DNA of 6,556 nt from positions 1 to 6,556 of the forward strand of contig JADDPU010000179.1 of NCBI GenBank assembly GCA_016781725.1, given 5' to 3'. The DNA comes from Rubrobacter sp. (GTDB taxonomy: Bacteria > Actinomycetota > Rubrobacteria > Rubrobacterales > Rubrobacteraceae). Below the pieces are notes generated by a model. That model saw only the letters and a list, made by a program, of their open reading frames with translations. It had not been told where the DNA came from and searched no databases. Within the stretch, counting starts at the first letter, position 1. Each line of letters begins with the position of its first letter. Positions 1-6,546 of this stretch are shown here, piece after piece. Made by a program: the position numbers and the translations under genes.

Positions 1-318
1 TGGGAGGTGATCTGGAGCCACCTGCTCCCGATGGCGCTGCCTGGTGCTCTGACCGGCATCATCCTGGCGCTCTCGCGGGCCATCGGCGAGGCCGCCCCCA
101 TCCTCGTCGTCGGGGTCTCGCTGTACCAGACGTACACCACCAGCGGACCTTTCGAGGGCTACATGGCGCTGCCGACCCAGATCTACGACTGGATCAGCCG
201 CCCGCAGCAGATCTTCCAGGACTCCGCCGCGGCCGGCATTGTGGTGGCGATGGCGGTGCTTTTGGTGGCGAACTCGTTCGCGATCTGGCTGCGCAACAGG
301 TACCAGCAGCGCTCGTAG
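1..318 (+). CDS. pstA: Phosphate ABC transporter permease PstA, C-terminal part (5' end outside window)
   Basis: This is the last 105 codons of an inner-membrane permease subunit of the Pst high-affinity phosphate importer; the frame is open from base 1 and ends at TAG 316-318. The strongest signature is a stretch reading LPGALTGIILALSRAIGEAAP (given in parts: LPGALTG, then ALSRAIGEAAP) at codons 16-36, the conserved PstA C-terminal region that follows the cytoplasmic EAA loop contacting the ATPase. Two hydrophobic stretches are visible, one around codons 18-45 and a last one around codons 78-97 (AGIVVAMAVLLVANSFAIWL), followed by a short basic tail (RNRYQQRS) consistent with a cytoplasmic C-terminus. 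The GTG at position 7 is an internal Val codon, not a start. pstB begins 33 bases downstream, the standard pstCAB order. The paralogue PstC is the alternative, but position next to pstB and the RAIGEAAP motif favour PstA. Confidence 0.93.
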   Translation, partial: WEVIWSHLLPMALPGALTGIILALSRAIGEAAPILVVGVSLYQTYTTSGPFEGYMALPTQIYDWISRPQQIFQDSAAAGIVVAMAVLLVANSFAIWLRNRYQQRS

Positions 319-341
319 TGTCGGTTTTACATAGAGAAAGG

Positions 342-350
342 TGCTAGCCT
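342..350 (+). promoter_or_regulatory. Possible extended -10 (TGCTAGCCT) between pstA and pstB
   Basis: The nonamer TGCTAGCCT has the TGnTAnnnT layout seen at the two more convincing promoters of this window (1959-1967 and 3156-3164). A start of transcription about 7 bases downstream, near 357, would miss the GTG at 352 but would leave an AGGAGG ribosome site at 370-375 and a GTG at 385 in the transcript. No clear -35 hexamer precedes it. It may be an internal promoter for pstB-phoU or a chance match in the pstA-pstB spacer. Confidence 0.3.
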
Positions 351-351
351 A

Positions 352-1221
<870 letters not shown>

Positions 1222-1224
1222 AGG

Positions 1225-1923
1225 ATGCCGCGGGAGACCTTCCAACAGGAGCTCGACGGGCTGATAGGGGACGTGCTCGACCTCGGCAAAGAGGTCCAGG
1301 GGTCCTTGGAGAACATGGTAGTGGCGATGGAGGCGCGCGACGCTGTGGTGGCCGGACGGGAGCTCGGGGTCGACGTGCGCTACAAGGCGCGCGGGCTGGA
1401 CATCGAGAGGGAGTGCATGATACTTCAGGCCCGCCAGGCCCCGGTCGCCAAAGACCTGAGGCTCCTCTACACCGTGCAGTCCGTGACCAACCACCTGGTG
1501 CGCTCCGGTACCCTGTGCGAGCACATCTGCCACGCGATAGTGGACACCGCCGAGTGCGAGCGGGACGAGGACCTGGAAGCCGCCCTCATCGAGATGGCCA
1601 GTACCGCCCGCAACATCTTTAACGAGGGCCTCGACGTCTTTCGGGGCCGCGACATAGAGCGGGCCCGCGACCTTCAGGCCAAGGACGACAAGGTGGACCT
1701 CCTCTACTCGGAGGCCATGAACCTCATAGCGAACCCCTCGGACAACGGCGGCGGCGCCCCCGAGTGGCGGATGCGGGCAGCCCTCATGGTCCACTACCTG
1801 GAGCGCATCTCGGATCACGGCGTGGATATCGGCGGGAGCACGGTCTTTCTGGTGACCGGGGAGCGGATCGAGGACGCCATGCGCCAGTACCTGGACCGCG
1901 AGGTCGACGGCGACGGCGTCTAA
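1225..1923 (+). CDS. phoU: Phosphate transport system regulatory protein PhoU
   Basis: PhoU is a cytoplasmic all-helical protein of two similar three-helix bundles that binds metal clusters, contacts PstB and the phosphate-sensing kinase, and damps phosphate uptake. This 232-residue protein has the family length. It starts MPRETFQQELDGL as expected, carries the first-repeat segment PVAKDLRLLYTV and ends with the second-repeat signature YLERISDHGVDIG (Glu193, Asp197 of the E/DxxxD metal motif). The matching site in the first repeat reads HLVRSGTLCEHI (Val92, Thr96), so its acidic metal ligands are missing. ATG 1225 lies 3 bases after the pstB stop; GAGG abuts the start codon too closely to serve well, while GGCAGG at 1207-1212 is 12 bases away, so coupling to pstB is likely. 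No gene follows on the same transcript without a new promoter, making phoU the probable last gene of the pst operon. Confidence 0.95.
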   Translation: MPRETFQQELDGLIGDVLDLGKEVQGSLENMVVAMEARDAVVAGRELGVDVRYKARGLDIERECMILQARQAPVAKDLRLLYTVQSVTNHLVRSGTLCEHICHAIVDTAECERDEDLEAALIEMASTARNIFNEGLDVFRGRDIERARDLQAKDDKVDLLYSEAMNLIANPSDNGGGAPEWRMRAALMVHYLERISDHGVDIGGSTVFLVTGERIEDAMRQYLDREVDGDGV

Positions 1924-1924
1924 C

Positions 1925-1936
1925 CCGGGTACCCGG
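1925..1936 (+). repeat. 12-bp perfect palindrome just after phoU
   Basis: CCGGGTACCCGG is its own reverse complement and starts one base after the phoU stop codon. As RNA it could form only a short CCGG/CCGG stem with a GTAC loop and no T-tract follows, so it is a poor terminator. Its centre is about 43 bases upstream of the predicted rrf2 transcription start, so it could be a protein-binding site for that promoter. Confidence 0.35.
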
Positions 1937-1958
1937 ACGGTCGCCGTCTGTGCACTTC

Positions 1959-1967
1959 TGCTACAAT
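1959..1967 (+). promoter_or_regulatory. Extended -10 promoter (TGCTACAAT) of the rrf2 gene
   Basis: TGC followed by TACAAT is a strong extended -10. There is no recognisable TTGACA-like -35 about 17 bases upstream, as is tolerated for extended -10 promoters. Transcription should start near 1973-1975. This excludes the in-frame ATG at 1968, which would be upstream of or at the transcript end, and supports the TTG at 2004 as the start. Confidence 0.6.
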
Positions 1968-1969
1968 AT

Positions 1970-1990
1970 GCTGCAAGACAGTCTTGCGGC
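1970..1990 (+). promoter_or_regulatory. Candidate Rrf2 operator: 21-bp near-perfect inverted repeat at the transcription start
   Basis: GCAAGAC (1973-1979) and GTCTTGC (1981-1987) form a perfect 7-bp inverted repeat around one central base. The arms extend to 10 bp with a single mismatch (T1972 against G1988; 1971/1989 and 1970/1990 pair again). The element directly follows the -10 box, where a bound dimer would block RNA polymerase, and directly precedes the ribosome site. Rrf2 proteins commonly bind dyads in their own promoters, so autorepression is the simplest reading. The sequence itself is not a copy of the known IscR or CymR consensus that I can recognise. Confidence 0.55.
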
Positions 1991-1996
1991 AGGTGG
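1991..1996 (+). promoter_or_regulatory. Ribosome-binding site AGGTGG deciding the TTG start of rrf2
   Basis: AGGTGG differs from AGGAGG by one base and stands 7 bases before TTG 2004. The protein read from that TTG begins MRLTQKSKYAVRAL, the standard Rrf2 N-terminus. Confidence 0.65.
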
Positions 1997-2003
1997 TTAT
2001 CTC

Positions 2004-2456
2004 TTGAGGCTTACACAGAAGAGCAAGTACGCGGTCAGGGCGCTGATGGAGCTCGCCATGGGCGAGAAGGAGTGCCCGCTCGGGGTGGCGGAGATCGCCC
2101 GCCGCCAGCGCATCCCAGAGAGGTTCCTCGAGCAGATCTTCGGCGAGCTGCGGCGGGCGAACGTGGTGGAGAGCCGCCGCGGGGCGCACGGCGGCTACCG
2201 CTTCGCGATGCCGACAGAGGAGATCTCGGTGCTTGACATCGTCGAGATCCTGGACGGCGAGGTCCGTCCGGCCCGCTGCTCGGCCGGGGGGGTCTGCTAC
2301 ATCGCTGACGCCCCCCTGTGCGCCACGAGCCGGGTCTGGGACGAGGCCCGCGAGGCGCTCGAAGGGGTCTTCGGCCGCTACAGCATCGCCAAGCTGGCCG
2401 AGATGGAGCGCGAGGCCCGCGCCGTCCGCGAGGCCGCCCCAACAGCCGGCCGCTGA
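2004..2456 (+). CDS. Rrf2-family winged-helix transcriptional regulator with IscR-like cysteine cluster
   Basis: This 150-residue protein has the Rrf2 layout: N-terminal MRLTQKSKYAVRALMELA, a winged helix whose recognition region reads IPERFLEQIFGELRRANVV (about 37-55), the wing motif SRRGAHGGYRFA (57-68), and a dimerisation helix at about 108-135. Between them are Cys92, Cys98 and Cys106 (CSAGGVC then seven residues then C), plus an isolated Cys24. Cys92 and Cys98 fall at the same numbers as two of the three IscR [2Fe-2S] ligands; the third is two residues further on than in IscR. Rrf2 proteins with such clusters (IscR, NsrR, RsrR) sense Fe-S status, nitric oxide or redox state. The neighbours do not show which, as no isc, suf or cysteine genes are present. 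The start is TTG, supported by AGGTGG and by the promoter position. The gene runs into a methyltransferase frame. Confidence 0.9.
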   Translation: MRLTQKSKYAVRALMELAMGEKECPLGVAEIARRQRIPERFLEQIFGELRRANVVESRRGAHGGYRFAMPTEEISVLDIVEILDGEVRPARCSAGGVCYIADAPLCATSRVWDEAREALEGVFGRYSIAKLAEMEREARAVREAAPTAGR

Positions 2457-3127
2457 CGGACCCTGAAGGTAAGCTCAGGGCGCATCTTTACGGCCTGACC
2501 ACCCTGGCCGAATCCTCGGTACGGGTCGGGGACGAGAGCTACAGGATAACCCACCCCGCCTCCGCCGACGCCCTCATAGACGAGGAGGACTTCGACCGCA
2601 ACGAGCGGCTCCCGTACTGGGCCGAATTGTGGCCGAGCGCGATCGCCCTGGCCCGCCACCTCTACGAGAGAGACCTCGCCGGCACGCGGGCCATCGAGCT
2701 CGGCTGCGGGGTCGGCCTCCCCACGGTCGCGGCCCTAGCCCGCGGCGCCAGGGTCCTCGCGACCGACCACTACGAGCCAGCCCTGGATTTCGCCGCCCAC
2801 AACGCCCGCGCGAACCTTGGCCGCGAACCCGAGACCGCCCTGCTGGATTGGCGCACGCCAGAGATCGGAGGCCTCGGTACCTTCGAGTTGGTGCTCGGCG
2901 CCGACCTGCTCTACGAGCGCCCGAACGCCGTGGCGCTGGCCGACCTCGTCCCCAGATTACTCGCCCCGAACGGCGAAATCGTCTTCGCCGACCCCCGCCG
3001 CGACACCGCCCCGATGTTTCTCGAGATGATGGAGGAGAGAGGGTTCGAGCTCGACACGCGGGAGACGACGGTGGAGCAGGCCGGACGAGCGGTGAGGGTC
3101 TCGCTGCACCGGCTGCGGTGGCGGTAG
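2318..3127 (+). CDS. Class I SAM-dependent methyltransferase, METTL20/21-like (start uncertain)
   Basis: This is a seven-beta-strand methyltransferase. Counting from GTG 2318 (269 residues) it has NERLPYWAELWPSA at 95-108, the SAM-binding motif I ELGCGVG at 127-133, the acidic post-I residue Asp150 in LATDHYEPAL, and DLLY at 196-199. The last matches the DxxY motif of the lysine methyltransferases METTL20/21 and their bacterial relatives (PF10294/COG3897-like), some of which methyl-modify electron-transfer flavoprotein; the substrate here is unknown. GTG 2318 is the only ATG/GTG/TTG start upstream of the conserved part, but residues 1-45 are Arg/Gly/Pro-rich and are simply the rrf2 3' end read in another frame. 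The true start may be non-canonical, for example CTG 2453, which overlaps the rrf2 TGA as CTGA and gives 224 residues. It is probably co-transcribed and coupled with rrf2. Confidence 0.85.
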   Translation: MRHEPGLGRGPRGARRGLRPLQHRQAGRDGARGPRRPRGRPNSRPLTDPEGKLRAHLYGLTTLAESSVRVGDESYRITHPASADALIDEEDFDRNERLPYWAELWPSAIALARHLYERDLAGTRAIELGCGVGLPTVAALARGARVLATDHYEPALDFAAHNARANLGREPETALLDWRTPEIGGLGTFELVLGADLLYERPNAVALADLVPRLLAPNGEIVFADPRRDTAPMFLEMMEERGFELDTRETTVEQAGRAVRVSLHRLRWR

Positions 3128-3155
3128 ACCGGGTGCGGGATCGGGCGACCTCTGC

Positions 3156-3164
3156 TGCTATACT
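3156..3164 (+). promoter_or_regulatory. Extended -10 promoter (TGCTATACT) of pcrA, implying a leaderless mRNA
   Basis: TGC plus TATACT is a near-consensus extended -10. The pcrA GTG at 3174 begins 9 bases after the last T, so transcription should start at or within about 3 bases of the start codon. No Shine-Dalgarno sequence exists in the 25 bases upstream, which agrees with leaderless translation, frequent in actinobacteria. No -35 hexamer is evident. Confidence 0.65.
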
Positions 3165-3173
3165 TCCGTTCTA

Positions 3174-6100
3174 GTGCTTCTGGATTCGTTAAACCCGACC
3201 CAGCTTGACGCCGTAGAGCACACAGAAGGGCCGCTTCTCATCCTCGCCGGGGCCGGAAGCGGGAAGACCCGCGTGCTCACGCATCGCGTCGCCTACCTGA
3301 TCGACCAGGGGCTTGCGGCCCCCGAGGAGGTCCTGGCGATTACCTTCACCAACAAGGCAGCCCGCGAGATGAAAGACCGGGTCGCGCTCCTCGTTGGCCC
3401 CGACTCCAGAAGGATGTGGGTCTCCACCTTCCACGCCTTCTGCGCGCGTATCCTGCGGGTGCACGCCGAGAAGCTCGGGTACAAGAGGGAGTTCACGATC
3501 TACGACGGCGCGGACCAGGTCAGGCTCGTCAAGCGGTGCATCGTCGAGCTCGGCAAGGACCCCAAACGCTTCAACCCACGCTCGTTCCAGGCCCAGATCA
3601 GCTCGGCCAAGAACGTCCTTATGGCCCCCGACGATTTCTTGCGCAACACAGAGGGCTACATCGCCGAGAATGTCGCCGAGGTCTACGACCTCTACCAGAG
3701 GCGCCTCTACGAGAACAACGCGATGGACTTCGACGACCTTATCATGCAAGCCGTAGCCCTCCTCGAGCTCTTCCCTGACGTCCGCGAACGCTACCAGACG
3801 CGCTTCAAGTACCTCCACGTTGACGAGTACCAGGACACCAACCACGCCCAGTACCGCCTCGTCAACATCCTCGCCGCGGCACATCGTAACTTATGCGTCG
3901 TTGGGGACGACGATCAGTGCCTCATCGAGGGCACGCCGGTGGCGATGGCCGACGGCTCGACCAAGCCGATAGAGCGAATCGCGGTGGGGGATGAGGTGCT
4001 CTCTGGCTACGGCAGCGGCGACTTCCGCCCCGCTCGTGTGACGGGCGTCTCCCGGTCGCGCAAGCCCGAGGGCGTGAAGATCACGACCAGGGGCGGGCGG
4101 CAGCTCGTCTCGACCCCTGAGCACGTCCACTTCGCGGGTTACAAGCTCGGGCTGACGCCACAGATGCACATGACGTACCTCATGAGGAGGAAAGATAAGG
4201 GCTTCCGCGTCGGCACCTCGCGCACGTACACCAACGGGCAGGTGAGACCGGTCGTGGGCTTCATGCAGCGCTCTCGTCAAGAGCACGCCGACGCGACGTG
4301 GGTGGTCTCCACGCACGAGACAGAGGGTGAGGCCCGCGCGGCCGAGACGACCTTGTCCTTGCGCTACGGGCTACCGACGCTGCCCTTCGTGGCGCGTGCG
4401 GGGTCGGAGAACGGCCTCGTGGCGAACCAGGCCCTGATCGACCGCGTCTTCTCGGAGGTCGGGTGCGAGGAGGGCGGGCGCCGGCTGCTGGCCGATTCGG
4501 GGTTGAGGCCGGACGGCCCCCACTACATACCCCAGAGCTATACGGGACGCCGCCGGAACCTGGTGGTGACGCTGTGCGGAGACCGGAGGGGCAGGACCGC
4601 GATGCACCAACTCTCGATGGTCGGGCGCGACGACGAGGGGCGCGAAGCCTTGGAGAGCATAGGCTTGAGCGTCCGGGCTGCGAAGCAAGGCTCCTCGAGC
4701 TGGCGCTACGAGTCCTGCTTCAAGGACTACGGCGCGGCGATGCAGGTCGTGGAGCGGATACGTACGGTCCTCGACGTATCCTTGCAGAGGGTGGCGCGCC
4801 TCGGCACCGATGGAGGCGACGTCGTCGAAGGAAAGTCCCTGCCTTTCGTCCCGGCCTCCGCCGTAAGGTCCGGGATGGCGATGTTCGCGGCGGGTGGGGG
4901 CTACGACGTCGTCGAGAGCGTGGAGCGGGTGGTTCTGGATCGGCCGGTCTACGACATCGACGTCGAGGGGACGCACAACTTTGTCGCGGGTGGCCTGGTA
5001 ACGCACAACTCCGTTTACTCGTGGCGCGGAGCGGATATCCGGAACATTCTGGACTTCGAGCGGGATTATCCCGAGGCCAAGGTGGTGAAGCTCGAGCAGA
5101 ACTACCGCTCGACGCAGACGATCCTGGACGCGGCGAACGCGGTGGTGGCGAACAACGCCTCGCGCAAGCCCAAGGCGCTCTGGACGGCGGGCGAGGAGGG
5201 GGAGCGCATCAGGGTGTTCGCCGCCTCCGACGAGTACGCGGAGGCGCGGTTCGTGGTCTCCGAGGTCGAGAGGCTCACGGAGAGGGGCGCCTCACCGCGC
5301 GACATCGCGGTCTTCTACCGGACGAACGCCCAGAGCCGGGCGTTGGAAGACGTGCTGGTGCGCGAGGGGGTGCCCTACCAGGTAGTGGGCGGGGTCAAAT
5401 TCTACGAGCGGGCCGAGATCAAAGACGCCATGGCCTACCTCTCCGTGATCTCCAACCCCGACGACTCGGTCTCTCTGGAGCGGATTATCAACGTGCCAAA
5501 GCGGGGGTTGGGCAACACCTCGGTGGCGAGGCTTCAGGACCACGCGCGCAGGAGCGGCCTCTCGCTCTACGAGGCGCTCGCCGAGGCGCAGGAAGTTGAC
5601 CTGACGGGGGCGGCGAAGAAGGCCTGCCGGGCGGTCCGCGACCTGTTCGAGGGTCTGCGGGTGGCGTCGAGGGAGGTGCCGCCGGCGGAGTTGATAGGGG
5701 CGGTCCTCGACGAGTCGGGGTACAAGAGGGAGCTGGAAGCCGAGGACACCGTCGAGGCCGAGTCGCGTCTGGAGAACCTGGAGGAGCTCATAAACGCCGC
5801 GAGGGAGTACGAGCGCGTCGAACCCGAGCCGACGCTCGGGGGCTTTTTGCAGGAGCAGGCCCTGTACTCCGAGGCGGACTCGCTCGCCTCAGGGACCGGC
5901 AGCGTCACGTTGATGACGCTCCACAACGCCAAGGGCCTCGAGTTCGAGCACGTCTTCGTCGTCGGGATGGAGGAGGGGACCTTCCCGCACGCCCGCTCGC
6001 TCGACGAGCACAACCTGGAGGAGGAGCGGAGGCTCGCCTACGTGGGCATCACGCGCGCGAGGGAGACGCTCACCCTCACCTACGCCAAGCTGCGCTCCAG

Positions 6101-6410
6101 CTGGGGCGAGCGCGAGTACAGGATGCCCTCGCGCTTCCTCTCGGAGATCCCGGACCAGTACAAGTCAGGCACGTTGCCTGGCGGCTTCTCTGGCCGCGGA
6201 GGTTGGGGCCTCGCCCTGTCCGGTCGAGGTAGGGGCGAGCCGGAGAGGGCCGCGTCGGATGCCGCGGCCTTTAGGGCGGGGGAGAGGGTCAGGCACGCCA
6301 AGTTCGGGGTCGGGGAGGTCGTCGAGGCGGGTTCCGGCAGGGTAGTCGTCAGGTTCGGGACCGAGGAGAGGACCTTCGTCCCCGAGATAGCGCCCTTAAG
6401 CAAGGCTTGA
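3174..6410 (+). CDS. pcrA: ATP-dependent DNA helicase PcrA/UvrD with in-frame intein
   Basis: This superfamily 1A 3'-5' helicase acts in DNA repair, replication-fork maintenance and displacement of RNA polymerase. The precursor has 1078 residues and would splice to 714, the usual PcrA size. Motifs: Q-motif Gln10, Walker A AGAGSGKT 25-32, Ia ITFTNKAA 56-63, Ib STFHAF 84-89, II DEYQDT 217-222, III split as VGDDDQ 243-248 and SVYSWRGAD from 613, IV LEQNYRST 640-647, V around His917 in MTLHNAKGLEFEHVFV, VI EEERRLAYVGITR 949-961. The C-terminal 50 residues (RVRHAKFGVGEVVEA, RTFVPEIAPL) resemble the Tudor-like PcrA tail that binds RNA polymerase. GTG 3174 fits because LNPTQLDAV, the family start, follows at once. 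Its first base is also the last base of a TAG in another frame. Motif III contacts ATP, so the unspliced precursor should be an inactive helicase. Confidence 0.96.
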   Translation: MLLDSLNPTQLDAVEHTEGPLLILAGAGSGKTRVLTHRVAYLIDQGLAAPEEVLAITFTNKAAREMKDRVALLVGPDSRRMWVSTFHAFCARILRVHAEKLGYKREFTIYDGADQVRLVKRCIVELGKDPKRFNPRSFQAQISSAKNVLMAPDDFLRNTEGYIAENVAEVYDLYQRRLYENNAMDFDDLIMQAVALLELFPDVRERYQTRFKYLHVDEYQDTNHAQYRLVNILAAAHRNLCVVGDDDQCLIEGTPVAMADGSTKPIERIAVGDEVLSGYGSGDFRPARVTGVSRSRKPEGVKITTRGGRQLVSTPEHVHFAGYKLGLTPQMHMTYLMRRKDKGFRVGTSRTYTNGQVRPVVGFMQRSRQEHADATWVVSTHETEGEARAAETTLSLRYGLPTLPFVARAGSENGLVANQALIDRVFSEVGCEEGGRRLLADSGLRPDGPHYIPQSYTGRRRNLVVTLCGDRRGRTAMHQLSMVGRDDEGREALESIGLSVRAAKQGSSSWRYESCFKDYGAAMQVVERIRTVLDVSLQRVARLGTDGGDVVEGKSLPFVPASAVRSGMAMFAAGGGYDVVESVERVVLDRPVYDIDVEGTHNFVAGGLVTHNSVYSWRGADIRNILDFERDYPEAKVVKLEQNYRSTQTILDAANAVVANNASRKPKALWTAGEEGERIRVFAASDEYAEARFVVSEVERLTERGASPRDIAVFYRTNAQSRALEDVLVREGVPYQVVGGVKFYERAEIKDAMAYLSVISNPDDSVSLERIINVPKRGLGNTSVARLQDHARRSGLSLYEALAEAQEVDLTGAAKKACRAVRDLFEGLRVASREVPPAELIGAVLDESGYKRELEAEDTVEAESRLENLEELINAAREYERVEPEPTLGGFLQEQALYSEADSLASGTGSVTLMTLHNAKGLEFEHVFVVGMEEGTFPHARSLDEHNLEEERRLAYVGITRARETLTLTYAKLRSSWGEREYRMPSRFLSEIPDQYKSGTLPGGFSGRGGWGLALSGRGRGEPERAASDAAAFRAGERVRHAKFGVGEVVEAGSGRVVVRFGTEERTFVPEIAPLSKA
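3918..5009 (+). other. Intein inserted in PcrA motif III (364 residues, class 1, Cys1...His-Asn/Ser+1)
   Basis: The protein-splicing element begins at Cys249 of the precursor (TGC 3918) and ends at Asn612 (AAC 5007-5009), with Ser613 as +1 nucleophile. Joining Gln248 to Ser613 restores an unbroken GDDDQSVYSWRGAD. In intein numbering: block A is CLIEGTPVAMADGS with VGDEVLS after it; block B is LVSTPEH with Thr66 and His69; block F is VYDIDVEGTHNF with Asp346 and His353; block G is GLVTHN with His363-Asn364. All catalytic residues are present, so splicing should be active. The 364-residue length is too long for a mini-intein, but no LAGLIDADG or HNH endonuclease motif is visible. The central part (about 80-290) begins with MTYLMRRKDKGFRVGTSR and contains a glutamate-rich helix around Glu143, loosely like a GIY-YIG fold. 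Base composition and codon choice look like the host gene, so it is either old here or came from a similar genome. Confidence 0.93.
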
Positions 6411-6455
6411 CCAACATGCGCCTGCACAATGGAGTCTGCTGCGCGTTTAGCGCCC

Positions 6456-6485
6456 CGCCCCTACGCACCCGGGTGTATGCGGGCG
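6456..6485 (+). terminator. Imperfect long inverted repeat downstream of pcrA (candidate terminator stem)
   Basis: The arms are CGCCC at 6456-6460 against GGGCG at 6481-6485, closing on the palindrome CACCCGGGTG at 6466-6475. Between them are one A-T pair, G-T wobbles and two mismatches. As RNA it gives a long interrupted stem with a CCGG loop, 45 bases after the pcrA stop. No T-tract follows, so it would act as an I-shaped terminator of the kind proposed for actinobacteria, or as a 3'-end stabiliser. Confidence 0.4.
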
Positions 6486-6489
6486 AGAA

Positions 6490-6517
6490 GATAGCCGCCC
6501 CTTAGGAGACGGCTATC
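6490..6517 (+). terminator. Perfect 8-bp stem-loop downstream of pcrA (candidate terminator)
   Basis: GATAGCCG (6490-6497) and CGGCTATC (6510-6517) are exact reverse complements around a 12-base loop that can itself pair CC with GG. It comes 4 bases after the preceding inverted repeat, forming a tandem pair at the end of pcrA. There is no T-run, so termination is plausible but unproven. Confidence 0.5.
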
Positions 6518-6540
6518 GCGTACTGTCCGCTGGAAGACTG

Positions 6541-6546
6541 TTGACC
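6541..6546 (+). promoter_or_regulatory. Possible -35 box TTGACC of a gene beyond the window
   Basis: TTGACC differs from TTGACA by one base and lies after the presumed terminators. Its -10 partner would fall just past the window end, so it cannot be confirmed. The stretch 6411-6556 otherwise contains no gene or RNA that I can recognise. Confidence 0.2.

Noticed and set aside
1968..1970. ATG as the start of the Rrf2 protein
   Set aside because: It immediately follows the -10 hexamer and so would not be in the mRNA; TTG 2004 has an AGGTGG site and yields the family N-terminus.
4371..5006. Minus-strand 211-codon frame inside the intein, considered as an antisense endonuclease gene
   Set aside because: No nuclease motif or convincing start site; the sense frame encodes the intein splicing blocks here.
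3918..5009. Insert in pcrA read as a transposon or ordinary helicase insertion domain
   Set aside because: There are no terminal inverted repeats or target duplications, the frame is open, and both ends carry full intein splicing blocks.
4463..5599. Plus-strand 378-codon frame crossing the intein and C-extein junction
   Set aside because: Arg/Gly-rich shifted frame of pcrA with no domain signature.
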